Positions 10,901 through 19,033 are shown, counted from the stretch's first letter. The stretch is 64,000 nucleotides of DNA from Bacteroidetes bacterium RIFCSPLOWO2_12_FULL_35_15 (GCA_001769385.1 MEPB01000024.1:1-64000); one strand, 5' to 3'. Notes: generated from the letters alone by a model not told the origin. Translations and numbers: made by a program.

Positions 10901-11194
10901 GCAGATAAATTTCCGATAGGAAATTTAAAAGTCGGTGAACAGAAAAAATTCACAAATCATGTCTTCCCACTTGTAAAAGGGGATACACTTTATGTTTTTT
11001 CCGATGGTTTTGCCGATCAGTTTGGTGGGCCGAAAGGAAAAAAATTAAAATACAGTGTTTTCAAAGAAATGCTTTTAAGTATTCAACAGTTAGATATGGA
11101 AGAACAGGGCTCCTATTTAAATACAGCAATCGAAAAATGGAAAGGCGAATTAGAACAAGTGGATGATATTTTAATTATCGGCACACGATTGTAA
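7976..11194 (+). CDS. Two-component-type propeller sensor fused to SpoIIE/PP2C phosphatase
   Basis: A 1072-residue protein from the ATG at 7976, which gives a good signal peptide ending NTFSQ. An ATG nine codons upstream is possible. The exported part is a long run of Reg_prop blades of the type DNNGDIWLGTGSGVSRFNGK, ending in a Y_Y_Y domain. One membrane helix lies near residues 765-785, followed by a coiled coil (KRILEEKVEERTAEIAEQ) and a cytoplasmic SpoIIE-type PP2C domain from about 855. The metal-site motifs are intact: SGDFYW, VDCTGHGVPGAFMS, DGMDISL, DGFADQFGG and DDILIIG. Family knowledge says such domains remove phosphate from serine or threonine of an anti-sigma-antagonist-like partner. 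The SiaC-like protein encoded nearby is the obvious candidate substrate. The histidine-kinase module usual for Reg_prop proteins is absent. Confidence 0.92.
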   Translation: MRTKKILISAISKLILFLFFISSNTFSQTYSFDNYTVQNGIVQSNVAAIVQDNNGDIWLGTGSGVSRFNGKTVQNYSTDDGLADNTVTAMLLDNNGFIWFAHANGALSKYDGKKIEAVNSEFLPKDKNIFALYQDKQSRIWICTEQFGAIAIKDPQGDLTDKNNYLHYASKEGLSEFCFSVFEDDRGNLFFLTDIGIKTLDPSTGKFQFFRPDGLPTGLITSFFLSKDGSIWLGLANGNITVLNPAVGPLNFSYKDYYVTQSTFSNTGSWSFINAFMQDSKGDMWAAVWDRGLVRIHLNKKQEPSFTFFNSTNGLSVNKIKCIANDREGNVLFGTMGNGLAIFKGEKFTSFTKENGIINNQIWSVLQDKKGRYWWGTNEGITIYDPSAEKGKTLRNISKLGELPVNSVRAMATDNTGNIWIGTWGGKLVMYDIEKEKFVINQQVNDATYTHISSIATDKQGKLWVGTPEGITVYDVSNRSVKTYRTVDGLSSNDITSIFPDSKGNIWMGTKQKGITKFKDGKFTVYDKSKGLSYLAISCITENKHGDIWIGTEGGGVFLFHSNSFSNYKAKDGLNSDFITLLNVDENNNLWIGSNNGLNKFDYSSNVISSYSKFDGFTGIETKNNATFKDKEQNIWFGTVNGVFKYSPANDTKNTLEPILRITRLKINLKDHPITDTLELSYKENSLNIDYSAVCLTNPDAVQYSVKLENYDEAWRPATKQPFEIYSNLSPGKYTFKVIACNNSGLWTAKPVSIYINITPPFWQTAWFYIVCIVFGASLIFGYIKIRERKLVNEKRILEEKVEERTAEIAEQKKEIEEKNNDITASIRYAKRIQDAILPPDALVRTHLPKTFVLFKPKDIVSGDFYWLAHKKDKVLFAAVDCTGHGVPGAFMSIVGHNLLDQIVSEQGLTQPSEILDALNKSVSDTLRQTSTEEHVKDGMDISLCSFDHITQTFEWAGAFNPLYLIRKGEIIETKADKFPIGNLKVGEQKKFTNHVFPLVKGDTLYVFSDGFADQFGGPKGKKLKYSVFKEMLLSIQQLDMEEQGSYLNTAIEKWKGELEQVDDILIIGTRL

Positions 11195-11394
11195 TAATGC
11201 GACCCGGGATAGAAAAGATTAAAAAGAAAGATTATCTTGTCATATAACACTATTCAATAGTATTTAATTTAGTATTAAATAACAAGTCGTAAAGCTTTTG
11301 ATGGTTCAGAAAGTAATGATGTAACATGTTTTTTTTCTAATAGCAACGGAAACTGTTGGAGAGGAACAATCAAAAAAAATTACAAAATTTACAA

Positions 11395-13296
11395 ATGAAA
11401 AATTTACGGTCTATGATAAATAAATTATTTCTTTTTATTATTTCAGTATTATTTTTTTGCTCCTCCACATTTTGCTTTTCCCAGGATAGTGGTGCCGGGA
11501 AACTGATATTAAACGGCCTTGTTTATGGATTTAACCATGATCCCTCAAAGAAATTTCTTCAAAAAGAAAAACAAATTATTCTCGAAGGTACCTTAGAAGG
11601 CGTTTCAATAAATGTGTCCGAAAAAGGGAAATCAATATATACCACACGAACAAATAAAAATGGAGAATTTCTTCTGAAAATTAATCTTGGTAAGACCTAT
11701 AAAGTTGAACTTTCAAAACCCGGGTACACAAAAAATATATTACTAATTGATGTAAAATCAGTCCCTCCGGATATTGCTGCTTATGGCATCAGGTTTAGTG
11801 GTGCGGAACTTATCTTGAATAATTTTCAATCTAAAGATACTTCGCAAATAAATATTCCTTTCGGTAAATTGTATTATAATCCAAAGCTGAAGATTATGGG
11901 TTTTGAGGCAAATAAGGAAATGAGTAAAAAAGGAGTTTTGGCAAGGCGAGATGAAACAAATACCCATGTTTCGCTTATGAAACATGCAGTTTTAAAAAAC
12001 AGAAATGTCATACAGACAGGAAAAAAACAAGTACAGAAAAAAGAAATAGAAAAGGAAAAAGAAAAAAGTTTTTTAACTGACTCAATACTATACAACGAAA
12101 TAAATTCTGAATTTGACTTAAGTCAGGGGATTGAAATTGAAAACGTATCAGTAGATTATATAAAAAGTAGAGAATCAGAAATTCAAAAGGCCAGAGAGCA
12201 GCTTGAGCAAGATAAAATGAACGCAACTACTTTACAGGATAGTTTGATAATAAATGAAAATGAAGCATTGTTGAATTCCGCAGTAGTTGAACTCTCTCTT
12301 GCAAAGAAGGTGATTGAATTTCAAAAAAAGGATATTTCAAACCAGCGAAAATTATTGTTTTTTGCAATTTTTGGTATGTTATTCCTGATCGGCTTTTTGT
12401 TTCTGATCTACAAGAACTACAGAGAAAAAATAAAAACGAATATTCTCCTGAATGAAAAAAACAAAAAAATTACCGATAGCATTAATTATGCAAGCCGCAT
12501 CCAAAAGTCTATTCTATTGCCTGAAAATGAAATTAAAAAATTGTTGCCACAATCATTTATTTATTATCAGCCAAGAGATATCGTAAGTGGGGATTTTTAT
12601 TGGTTCGCTGAAGTAAACGAAGGTCGTGTTACACAAGAGCATATTGAAAAAAAGACATCTTCAGTTCAAACATCCGACTCCAAATTAATCATTATAGCAG
12701 CTGTTGATTGCACCGGACATGGTGTTCCGGGAGCTTTTATGTCATTAGTAGGTAACATATTGTTAAATGAAATAATAAATGAAAAGCATATTATACAACC
12801 TTCTTCCATCTTAAAATTACTGCATATTGGTGTTCTAAAGGCTTTGCATCAAAAAGAAGATGACTCACTCAGCCAGGATGGAATGGAAATGTCTTTATGT
12901 ATAATAAACCTTAAAAAAAATTACATTGAATTTGCCGGTGCCATGAATCCAATTTATGTTGTGAAAGATAATAGCGTGCACATTATTAAACCCGACATAC
13001 ATGGAATTGGCGGAGTGAGCCTGGGGGCACATAAAAATACGGAAGTGGAGTTTACCAACCAGGTTATTCCAATTCAGAAAAACATGTCGGTTTATATGTT
13101 TACGGATGGTTATGTTGATCAATTTGGAGGCACAGACAATAAAAAATTTAATACCAGTCAATTTAAGAGTTTGCTTTTGAGTATCCAATCAATGGAAATG
13201 GAGATGCAAAAAGAGGCAATTGAACAAGCAATGAAAACCTGGAAAGGGGATTACAGACAAACGGATGATATGCTGGTGATCGGATTAAAATTTTAG
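11395..13296 (+). CDS. Membrane SpoIIE/PP2C phosphatase with N-terminal CNA-B/carboxypeptidase-regulatory-like domain
   Basis: A 633-residue protein from the ATG at 11395; the longer frame would need a TTG. A signal peptide ends at CFSQ. A small beta-sandwich follows (about residues 60-122: EGTLEGVSINVSEKGKS, TRTNKNGEFLLKI), like CNA-B/carboxypeptidase regulatory domains. A charged coiled coil (258-318) leads to one membrane helix (about 320-339, LFFAIFGMLFLIGFLFLIY). The cytoplasmic SpoIIE-type domain (about 385-633) keeps SGDFYW, VDCTGHGVPGAFMS, DGMEMSL, DGYVDQFGG and DDMLVIG. It is probably an active Ser/Thr phosphatase controlled by an extracytoplasmic signal that differs from the propeller-type neighbour's. 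It is convergent with the SiaC/SiaB pair, separated by a repeat element. Its own promoter may lie in the 200-base gap upstream. Confidence 0.88.
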   Translation: MKNLRSMINKLFLFIISVLFFCSSTFCFSQDSGAGKLILNGLVYGFNHDPSKKFLQKEKQIILEGTLEGVSINVSEKGKSIYTTRTNKNGEFLLKINLGKTYKVELSKPGYTKNILLIDVKSVPPDIAAYGIRFSGAELILNNFQSKDTSQINIPFGKLYYNPKLKIMGFEANKEMSKKGVLARRDETNTHVSLMKHAVLKNRNVIQTGKKQVQKKEIEKEKEKSFLTDSILYNEINSEFDLSQGIEIENVSVDYIKSRESEIQKAREQLEQDKMNATTLQDSLIINENEALLNSAVVELSLAKKVIEFQKKDISNQRKLLFFAIFGMLFLIGFLFLIYKNYREKIKTNILLNEKNKKITDSINYASRIQKSILLPENEIKKLLPQSFIYYQPRDIVSGDFYWFAEVNEGRVTQEHIEKKTSSVQTSDSKLIIIAAVDCTGHGVPGAFMSLVGNILLNEIINEKHIIQPSSILKLLHIGVLKALHQKEDDSLSQDGMEMSLCIINLKKNYIEFAGAMNPIYVVKDNSVHIIKPDIHGIGGVSLGAHKNTEVEFTNQVIPIQKNMSVYMFTDGYVDQFGGTDNKKFNTSQFKSLLLSIQSMEMEMQKEAIEQAMKTWKGDYRQTDDMLVIGLKF

Positions 13297-13366
13297 CTGC
13301 AAAAAAGCTATTCAATAACAATGAAATAAAATAGTATCAAAGGCAACGATACAATGCTCCTGATAT

Positions 13367-13730
13367 TTAGGGTTCACTTAAAAAGTAAGGTTCCAAATAT
13401 TTGGAATCAATAATGTTTAATTTAAAAAAAAAGTTTGTTGGTTTGATGTGTGCGAGCTATGAGCAAACGCGATGTCGTTTCGCGGTGAACTCAATTTTTC
13501 TTGAAAGTCTTGGAGAGAGCTTTAGCTGCTCTCATAGACATTCAAAAAAATTGGGAGAGGAGTGGGGCAATCGTTTGCTCTTGATTTTTTGTTTCTTTTT
13601 CATTAAGGAAAAAGAAAAAGAGCCGCAAAGAAAAAGATTGTTTTGTGTTTAAATGTTTGCATTAAACACATACGAAATTTCTTGAAAGAGCCTATATTAT
13701 TCTTTTTCGTAATGATTGAGTGAACCCTAT
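13367..13730. repeat. Non-autonomous element with terminal inverted repeats, copy 1
   Basis: The segment starts TAGGGTTCACT (13368-13378) and ends AGTGAACCCTA (13719-13729), perfect 11-base inverted ends. It fills the 434-base gap between the second SpoIIE gene and the SiaC-like gene and directly abuts the SiaC stop codon. A diverged copy in the opposite orientation is at 18512-18909. Shared blocks include GAGCAAACG, GGTGAACT, CATAGACATTCA, AATCGTTTGCTC and AATGTTTGCAT, in the same order when one copy is reversed. An internal 83-codon frame exists, but I regard it as non-coding. The remaining bases, 13297-13366, show no feature. Confidence 0.8.
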
Positions 13731-14108
13731 TTAACAAACAACTAATTCAAAAGGGATCGTCAATATGCTTTTGAATTCACTTCCTTTTATTTCCATTAAA
13801 TCATCGTTTTCGTTATAACACCAGACGATTTTAATTTCATTACCAGTCTTTGTTATTTCTTCAAGCTGAATAAGAAGAACCATAATTTGTTTTACAGAGC
13901 TGGAATTAAAATATTCAAGGTTTATCCTGAATTCAGTGGAAGGATTTGGATTTTTTATATAATTGGCGATCCATGCAATAATTGGTTTATAAAATGATGC
14001 AGCATCTTCTGGCAATGATCTGCCGCTAAGACTAAATTCATTTTTGGATATGTCAAATACTACCTGTGGTGTATCTTCTGTTCCTTCTAATTTAAATATC
14101 TTTTCCAT
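13731..14108 (-). CDS. siaC: SiaC-like regulatory phosphoprotein (DUF1987)
   Basis: A 125-residue cytoplasmic protein without signal or membrane segment. It matches the SiaC/DUF1987 family: GRSLPEDAASFYKPIIAWI, INLEYFNSSSVKQIM, LLIQLEEI, and an acidic tail of the type NENDDLMEIKGSEF. In Pseudomonas SiaC is phosphorylated by the kinase SiaB and dephosphorylated by the SpoIIE-type phosphatase SiaA, and the unphosphorylated form binds its output enzyme. The region around YFNSSS is the conserved phospho-switch region. It starts five bases after the SiaB-like stop, so the two are translationally close. No diguanylate cyclase is in view, so the output partner is unknown. The 3' end touches a repeat element, which may have replaced its native terminator. 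Confidence 0.85.
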   Translation of the reverse strand: MEKIFKLEGTEDTPQVVFDISKNEFSLSGRSLPEDAASFYKPIIAWIANYIKNPNPSTEFRINLEYFNSSSVKQIMVLLIQLEEITKTGNEIKIVWCYNENDDLMEIKGSEFKSILTIPFELVVC

Positions 14109-14113
14109 AATTA

Positions 14114-15211
14114 TTACACAGTAATGCTCAATGAAAAAAATGATAATGAATCAGAATAGGGCGTGAACTGATATTTTAATTTCTCGCTACTATATTTGCT
14201 CATCTCAATTAATCCAATTCCAGCGTTTCCAGCCTGATCCGTTTCCTTGTTTAGGATCCTTTTTTTATAAATTTCAGCTAAGCCATTTTTATCTAGACTT
14301 ACCAGGTTTTCCAATTCGTTTTTCAATGATTCAACATCATTGATATCAACATAGTTGCCTGTATTAAGAGTATATCGGTTGTTTTTTAAAGCGATCATAA
14401 ATATTCCTTCACGTATTCCATTATTTTCTTTTGCGTGTTTGCTTATATTTTGAAGCACTTCAATAAGTAAGTAGAGTGTCTTTTTTTTGAAAGGAGGCAA
14501 TTTTTTATTTAAATCCAGATTACTTTCAATAAGCTCAATAAGTGGGAGAATAGCGTGTTGTGAAAAATCTCCTTTTCGAATCATTAAAATGTTCTCCTGA
14601 ACCATTGCATTATAAAGCTCTTTAGTGCTTTTTAGCGTAACAGTATCAATGTTATCCTCTTTTTCTTCATTAAAAGTCCCAAGTCGAATCTGCATAAAAA
14701 AATTGGAAAGAAAATAATTAATAAATTCAAAATCAAATTCGAGTTTTGAATCTGATTTCCTTGCCATTTCTATGAGGCCGAGACCACCACCTCCTTTTTC
14801 GGTAAATCCGTTATTGGTTAAAGCATTTAAGTAATCTGCTTTCAATTCTTGCGGAGTAAATTTATTTATAGAATTGAGTTTTGATGTTAAGCCGGTGCTT
14901 TTTGAATTTTCAATTAAGTTGGTTGAACCTATATAAAATACATTTCCAATGTTTCGGACCAAAAACATTTTAGGTTTATTGTTTGTAATATTAACTATTT
15001 CAGGTTTATCAGCATGCCGGATAATATTTTGAAAACATTCAGCGATCAGGAAAGATAATCTCTTTTTGAATATTTTAGGATCCCCGATACCGGCTTCACT
15101 TAAACGCATCAGGGTGGATGTTAATTCATCATCAAATTCACCCATATAAATAAGGCTGAAATGGTCATTTCCCAATTTTTTAAAAAACCGATATGATAAT
15201 TCAGGATTCAT
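14114..15211 (-). CDS. siaB: Tandem-duplicated SiaB-like protein kinase (DUF6272), two GHKL-like domains
   Basis: A 365-residue protein, about twice the length expected of a SiaB kinase. The first half has an N-box-like AECFQNIIRHAD and a G-box-like GGGGLGLIEMARKS. The second half repeats both as IEVLQNISKHAKE and NAGIGLIEMSKYS, at matching spacing. So two SiaB-type ATP-binding domains are fused in one chain. By family, SiaB phosphorylates SiaC, opposing a SpoIIE-type phosphatase. Here the SiaC-like gene follows after five bases, and two SpoIIE genes converge on the pair. Both halves keep the Glu, Asn and Gly residues expected to bind Mg-ATP, so both may be active. No membrane segment is seen. 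The ATG at 15211 is preceded by an AT-rich leader. Confidence 0.85.
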   Translation of the reverse strand: MNPELSYRFFKKLGNDHFSLIYMGEFDDELTSTLMRLSEAGIGDPKIFKKRLSFLIAECFQNIIRHADKPEIVNITNNKPKMFLVRNIGNVFYIGSTNLIENSKSTGLTSKLNSINKFTPQELKADYLNALTNNGFTEKGGGGLGLIEMARKSDSKLEFDFEFINYFLSNFFMQIRLGTFNEEKEDNIDTVTLKSTKELYNAMVQENILMIRKGDFSQHAILPLIELIESNLDLNKKLPPFKKKTLYLLIEVLQNISKHAKENNGIREGIFMIALKNNRYTLNTGNYVDINDVESLKNELENLVSLDKNGLAEIYKKRILNKETDQAGNAGIGLIEMSKYSSEKLKYQFTPYSDSLSFFSLSITV

Positions 15212-15531
15212 TTTTCAAAAAAAAAATTAAATTCGATAAATGCAAAGATATAAAATTTGCATAAAAATTTCAATGTTTGCTCGCACGCTTTATAACGATA
15301 TAAAGCATACCTAATTGGCTTTTTTTTGTTTTTTTAGTCCAAAATTTGTGAATAGGTAATCCGCTACTATTTTATGATACTTCCAAAATCGTATTTTTCT
15401 GACAAGGGAATATAAAAATTAAATCTTTGATGTGATCAGAAACCTTTATATTTGTAGCTTGGTTAACATAAACCAACTGTTCTGTTTGCAAATTTTTGCA
15501 AATGGAATTTTTAACTGGATAAATTAATAAT
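15212..15531. other. Divergent intergenic region before tRNA-Ala
   Basis: This 320-base AT-rich gap separates the SiaB-like gene from the divergent tRNA. It must hold both promoters. I see one good -33/-7 pair for the tRNA and a short CGTTTATAACG-like palindrome region near 15287-15304. I see no reading frame that looks like a gene. Confidence 0.5.
15426..15454 (+). promoter_or_regulatory. Putative Bacteroidota promoter for tRNA-Ala
   Basis: TTTG at 15426-15429 and TATATTTG at 15447-15454 match the -33 and TAnnTTTG -7 boxes of the Bacteroidota primary sigma factor, with a 17-base spacer. The tRNA starts about 78 bases downstream. The match is by eye only. Confidence 0.45.
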
Positions 15532-15605
15532 GGGGGATTAGCTCATTTGGCTAGAGCGCTTCGCTGGCAGTGAAGAGGTGGTCGGTTCGAATCCGATATT
15601 CTCCA
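15532..15605 (+). tRNA. tRNA-Ala, anticodon GGC
   Basis: The 74 bases fold as a complete tRNA. The acceptor stem GGGGGAT pairs with ATTCTCC, including two G-U pairs. The D arm is GCTC/GAGC. The anticodon stem CTTCG pairs with TGAAG around the seven-base loop CTGGCAG, giving anticodon GGC. The T arm is GTCGG TTCGAAT CCGAT. The discriminator base is A and the CCA end is not encoded. It decodes GCC and, by wobble, GCU. Confidence 0.95.
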
Positions 15606-15610
15606 CAAAC

Positions 15611-15640
15611 AAAGCTACCGATTGGTAGTTTTGTTTTTTT
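15611..15640 (+). terminator. Rho-independent terminator after tRNA-Ala
   Basis: AAAGCTACC pairs with GGTAGTTTT around a GATT loop and is followed by a run of seven T. It lies six bases after the tRNA end. Confidence 0.85.
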
Positions 15641-15782
15641 AATACGTTTCCAATTTGATTTTTTTTTGTTCAACTTTTTCAGGTACGAATTAAAATTCTG
15701 AGCAATTTCCCATTTAAAACAGGGCTATGAATTTTAAAATATAATAGTATAATTAGCGAAATTTGTTTCAAAACTCTTGAAT

Positions 15783-18476
15783 ATGCCCTCAAAAAAAATT
15801 CATTTTTTAATTGCACTTGCTCTTCTCTTCAATTCCTGTGGAGTATTCAAAAAGTCAGGCAATAACCCAAACAATCTTCAGGTTGTTAATTTAGATACTA
15901 TTGAAACATCGTCTGCAACTGATGAACCACAAGAATACCGTGCTTCAGTTACCCGCATCAACGATATTATTCATACCAAATTAGATGTGAGTTTTAATTG
16001 GGAAAAACAATACATGTATGGAAAAGCTACGCTAACAGTTAAACCTTATTTCTATCCAACATCAACATTGGTACTCGATGCGCGTGGAATGGAAATGAAA
16101 GAAGTTGCTCTTGAATATACAGAGTTTGTAAAAACGGGAACTGATAGCAAAAAGGATCCTTCAGGAAACTATGAAGCAATTGTTTCCCAAATAACCGTAA
16201 AGAAAACACTTGAGTTTAAATACGAAAACGATATCATTACCATACAACTCGATAAAGAATACAAGAACAACGAACAATACACCGTCTTCATGGAATACAT
16301 ATCCAAGCCAAATGAGTTAAAGAAAAAGGGTGGAAGTGCAGCCATTACGGATGATAAAGGCTTGTATTTTATTAATCCGGATGGGAAAGAAAAAGATAAA
16401 CCAAAAGAGATCTGGACACAAGGTGAAACACAATCAAGCTCGGTGTGGTTCCCGACCATTGATGCTCCGAACGAACGGTTTACCCAGGAAATTTATATTA
16501 CTGTTGATAAAAAATACGTTACCCTTTCAAATGGAGAATTAATGTTTTCAACAGATAATAACGACAGTACCCGTACCGATTATTGGAAAATGGACCTGCC
16601 ACATGCTCCTTATTTGGCAATGATGACTGTTGGTGATTTTGCAATTGTGAAAGATAAATGGCGCGATAAAGAAGTAAATTATTATGTTGAAAAGGAATAC
16701 GAACCCTATGCAAAAGTCATATTTGGAAATACTCCGGAAATGATCGAGTTTTTCTCAAAAAAATTAGGAGTGGATTATCCATGGAATAAATATTCGCAAA
16801 TTGTAGTACGTGATTATGTTTCAGGAGCAATGGAAAATACGACTGCAACCATACATAGCGAATATGTTCAACAAACAGATCGGGAATTGATCGATAAAAA
16901 TTATGAAGATTATATTTCTCATGAATTATTTCATCAATGGTTTGGCGATTTAGTTACTTGTGAATCATGGAGCAACTTGCCGCTAAACGAGTCCTTCGCA
17001 ACATATGCTGAATATTTATGGCGCGAATATAAATACGGGATGGATGATGCTGATGAACATAGTGCAGAATCGCGTAGCGGGTATTTTGAAGAAGCAGCAA
17101 ACAAAAAAGTTAATTTGGTCCGGTTTAATTATGATGATAAAGAAGATATGTTCGACCGTCATAGCTACAATAAGGGCGGACAAGTACTTCACATGTTACG
17201 GAAATATATCGGTGATGATGCTTTTTTTGCATCCTTAAAACTCTATCTCGAAACAAATAAGTTTAATTCTGTCGAAATCCATGATCTCCGTTTAGCCTTT
17301 GAAAAAGTAAGCGGGGAAGATCTGAATTGGTTCTTTGGTCAATGGTTCCTATCCTCCGGGCATCCCGAATTAGTTATCAATACCGTTTATGATGGGGTCA
17401 GTAAAAAACAAAAAATAGAAATAAAACAAGTTCAGGATCTTTCAAAAACACCATTGTTTAAACTTCCTTTGGCGATTGATATTTATGTAAATGGCAAACC
17501 TCAACGTCATAAAATTACAGTTACAAAAGCAAAGGAAACGTTTGATATAGATGTTGCAACAATTCCTGATCTGGTGAATGTGGATGCCGAAAAAATGTTG
17601 CTTTGTTCAAAACATGAAAATAAATCAATCAACCAATTGGTGTTTCAGTATTACAATGCACCATTATATTTAGATCGATATGAAGCACTGGAAGGACTTT
17701 ATAAAGAGGCAAAAGATTCACTTGCAACAAAAACGATCATCGATGTATTGAATGATAAGAACTGGAGTTTACGAATGGATGCAATTAGTCTTTTAACAGA
17801 TATTCAATCCGGAAACGAAAAACAAGTAAAAGAAAAATTAATTGAAATGGCACACAAAGATGAAAAATCAATTGTGCGAGCTGCCGCAATTGATTTTTTG
17901 TCAGCTAATTATAAAGATGAAGATTTACAAACTATTTATAAAAATGCATTGAACGAAAAATCATATAGTGTCCTGTCATCAGCGCTTTCTGCCATTGCAA
18001 AGGTTAATCCGAAAGAGGGTTTGAGTTTAGCAAAACAATATGAGAACGAAAAAAATAATGATGTGCTTTACACCATTGCTGCTATTTATTCAAATTATGG
18101 TGCTGATGAAAACAACGATTTCTTTTTAAGAACAGCAGATAAATATATTGGTTTTTCAAAAATTTCTTTCATAACACAATATGAGGCCTTTTTGAAAATT
18201 GTAAAAAAGGATGAAACAGTAAATCAAGGAGTTGAATTGTTTCAGAATATTATTAAAGACCCGGCAACAAATAAATGGGTTTATTATTATGCAAAAAAAG
18301 CGATCAATGATATGGTAATAATGTATGATGACAGAGTAAATTACTATTCTCAAAAATTGAAATTACTTACGAATGGAAATTCAAATGCTGCCGGAACGAA
18401 GGAACTAGAGAGTCAACTGGAAAATGCAAAAGCACAAAAACAAAAGATACTGGATATTTATAACAGTATAAAATAA
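15783..18476 (+). CDS. M1 family zinc aminopeptidase, lipoprotein
   Basis: An 897-residue protein from the ATG at 15783; the frame two codons upstream would need a TTG. It starts with a lipoprotein signal (FLIALALLFNSC), so it is probably membrane-anchored in the periplasm. The M1 hallmarks are present: the exopeptidase motif GAMEN (about residue 348) and the zinc motif HELFHQWFGD (about 379), with the downstream glutamate in NESFATYAEYLW. After the catalytic domain, a helical C-terminal part from about 620 looks like HEAT-type repeats (LRMDAISLLTDIQSG, IVRAAAIDFLS). By family, it removes N-terminal amino acids from peptides. It stands alone between the tRNA and a repeat element, with its own promoter presumably in the 140 bases upstream. 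Confidence 0.92.
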   Translation: MPSKKIHFLIALALLFNSCGVFKKSGNNPNNLQVVNLDTIETSSATDEPQEYRASVTRINDIIHTKLDVSFNWEKQYMYGKATLTVKPYFYPTSTLVLDARGMEMKEVALEYTEFVKTGTDSKKDPSGNYEAIVSQITVKKTLEFKYENDIITIQLDKEYKNNEQYTVFMEYISKPNELKKKGGSAAITDDKGLYFINPDGKEKDKPKEIWTQGETQSSSVWFPTIDAPNERFTQEIYITVDKKYVTLSNGELMFSTDNNDSTRTDYWKMDLPHAPYLAMMTVGDFAIVKDKWRDKEVNYYVEKEYEPYAKVIFGNTPEMIEFFSKKLGVDYPWNKYSQIVVRDYVSGAMENTTATIHSEYVQQTDRELIDKNYEDYISHELFHQWFGDLVTCESWSNLPLNESFATYAEYLWREYKYGMDDADEHSAESRSGYFEEAANKKVNLVRFNYDDKEDMFDRHSYNKGGQVLHMLRKYIGDDAFFASLKLYLETNKFNSVEIHDLRLAFEKVSGEDLNWFFGQWFLSSGHPELVINTVYDGVSKKQKIEIKQVQDLSKTPLFKLPLAIDIYVNGKPQRHKITVTKAKETFDIDVATIPDLVNVDAEKMLLCSKHENKSINQLVFQYYNAPLYLDRYEALEGLYKEAKDSLATKTIIDVLNDKNWSLRMDAISLLTDIQSGNEKQVKEKLIEMAHKDEKSIVRAAAIDFLSANYKDEDLQTIYKNALNEKSYSVLSSALSAIAKVNPKEGLSLAKQYENEKNNDVLYTIAAIYSNYGADENNDFFLRTADKYIGFSKISFITQYEAFLKIVKKDETVNQGVELFQNIIKDPATNKWVYYYAKKAINDMVIMYDDRVNYYSQKLKLLTNGNSNAAGTKELESQLENAKAQKQKILDIYNSIK

Positions 18477-18511
18477 TCAAAGCATAACGCCAATTCTGAT
18501 TATTCCCATTA

Positions 18512-18909
18512 TATAGGGTTCACTCAGACACTAAGAAAAGCAATGTTGTCGGATCATTTAAGCCTTTTTTGCTTTATTTGATGCAAACATTTCTATTAAA
18601 AACATGAAATTTCTTTGCACCTTTTTTCTTTTTTCATGATAAAAAAGAAACAATTCTTCAGAGAAGAACTAGAGCAAACGATTCCTCCTCGCCTCTCTCC
18701 ATTTTTCTGAATGTCTATGTGCGCGTCTAAAGCTCGCACCAAGACCTTCATAAAAAATGAAGTTCACCCCGACTCTGCAGAGCCTGTCCTGAGCAAAGTC
18801 GAAGGGCGTTTGCTCATTCCTCACACGCGTTTTCAAAATAACATTTTTCTGAAAATTATGCACCATTGATTTGCGCTTACTTTGCGGGACTTTTTGAGTG
18901 AACCCTATA
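18512..18909. repeat. Non-autonomous element with terminal inverted repeats, copy 2 (inverted relative to copy 1)
   Basis: It starts ATATAGGGTTCACTCA and ends TGAGTGAACCCTATAT, near-perfect 16-base inverted ends. Its reverse complement aligns with 13367-13730 through most of its length (GAGCAAACG, GGTGAACTT, CATAGACATTCA, AATCGTTTGCTC, AATGTTTGCAT). Relative to copy 1 it carries about 25 extra bases near 18775-18808, containing CTGAGCAAAGTCGAAGGGCG, a nested short repeat. It makes up most of the 609-base gap between the M1 peptidase and the TPR gene. The rest (18910-19033) shows no gene. Confidence 0.8.
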
Positions 18910-19033
18910 TAGACCTGACAGGTTTTACCATGATAAAGATAAAAAAGGATATTGGTTGTACGCCCTAAATGATCGATAAGAATTAATTGAGATAAATTTA
19001 CAAGCAACAAGCGTATCAATTTTTCAATAAAAA

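Noticed and set aside
13401-13652. 83-codon frame with ATG, possible small gene
   Set aside because: It lies wholly inside the inverted-end element, has no neighbouring gene logic, and its similarity to copy 2 follows from DNA-level repeat similarity.
18669-19019. 116-codon minus-strand frame
   Set aside because: Most of it is a translation of repeat copy 2 plus unremarkable flanking DNA.
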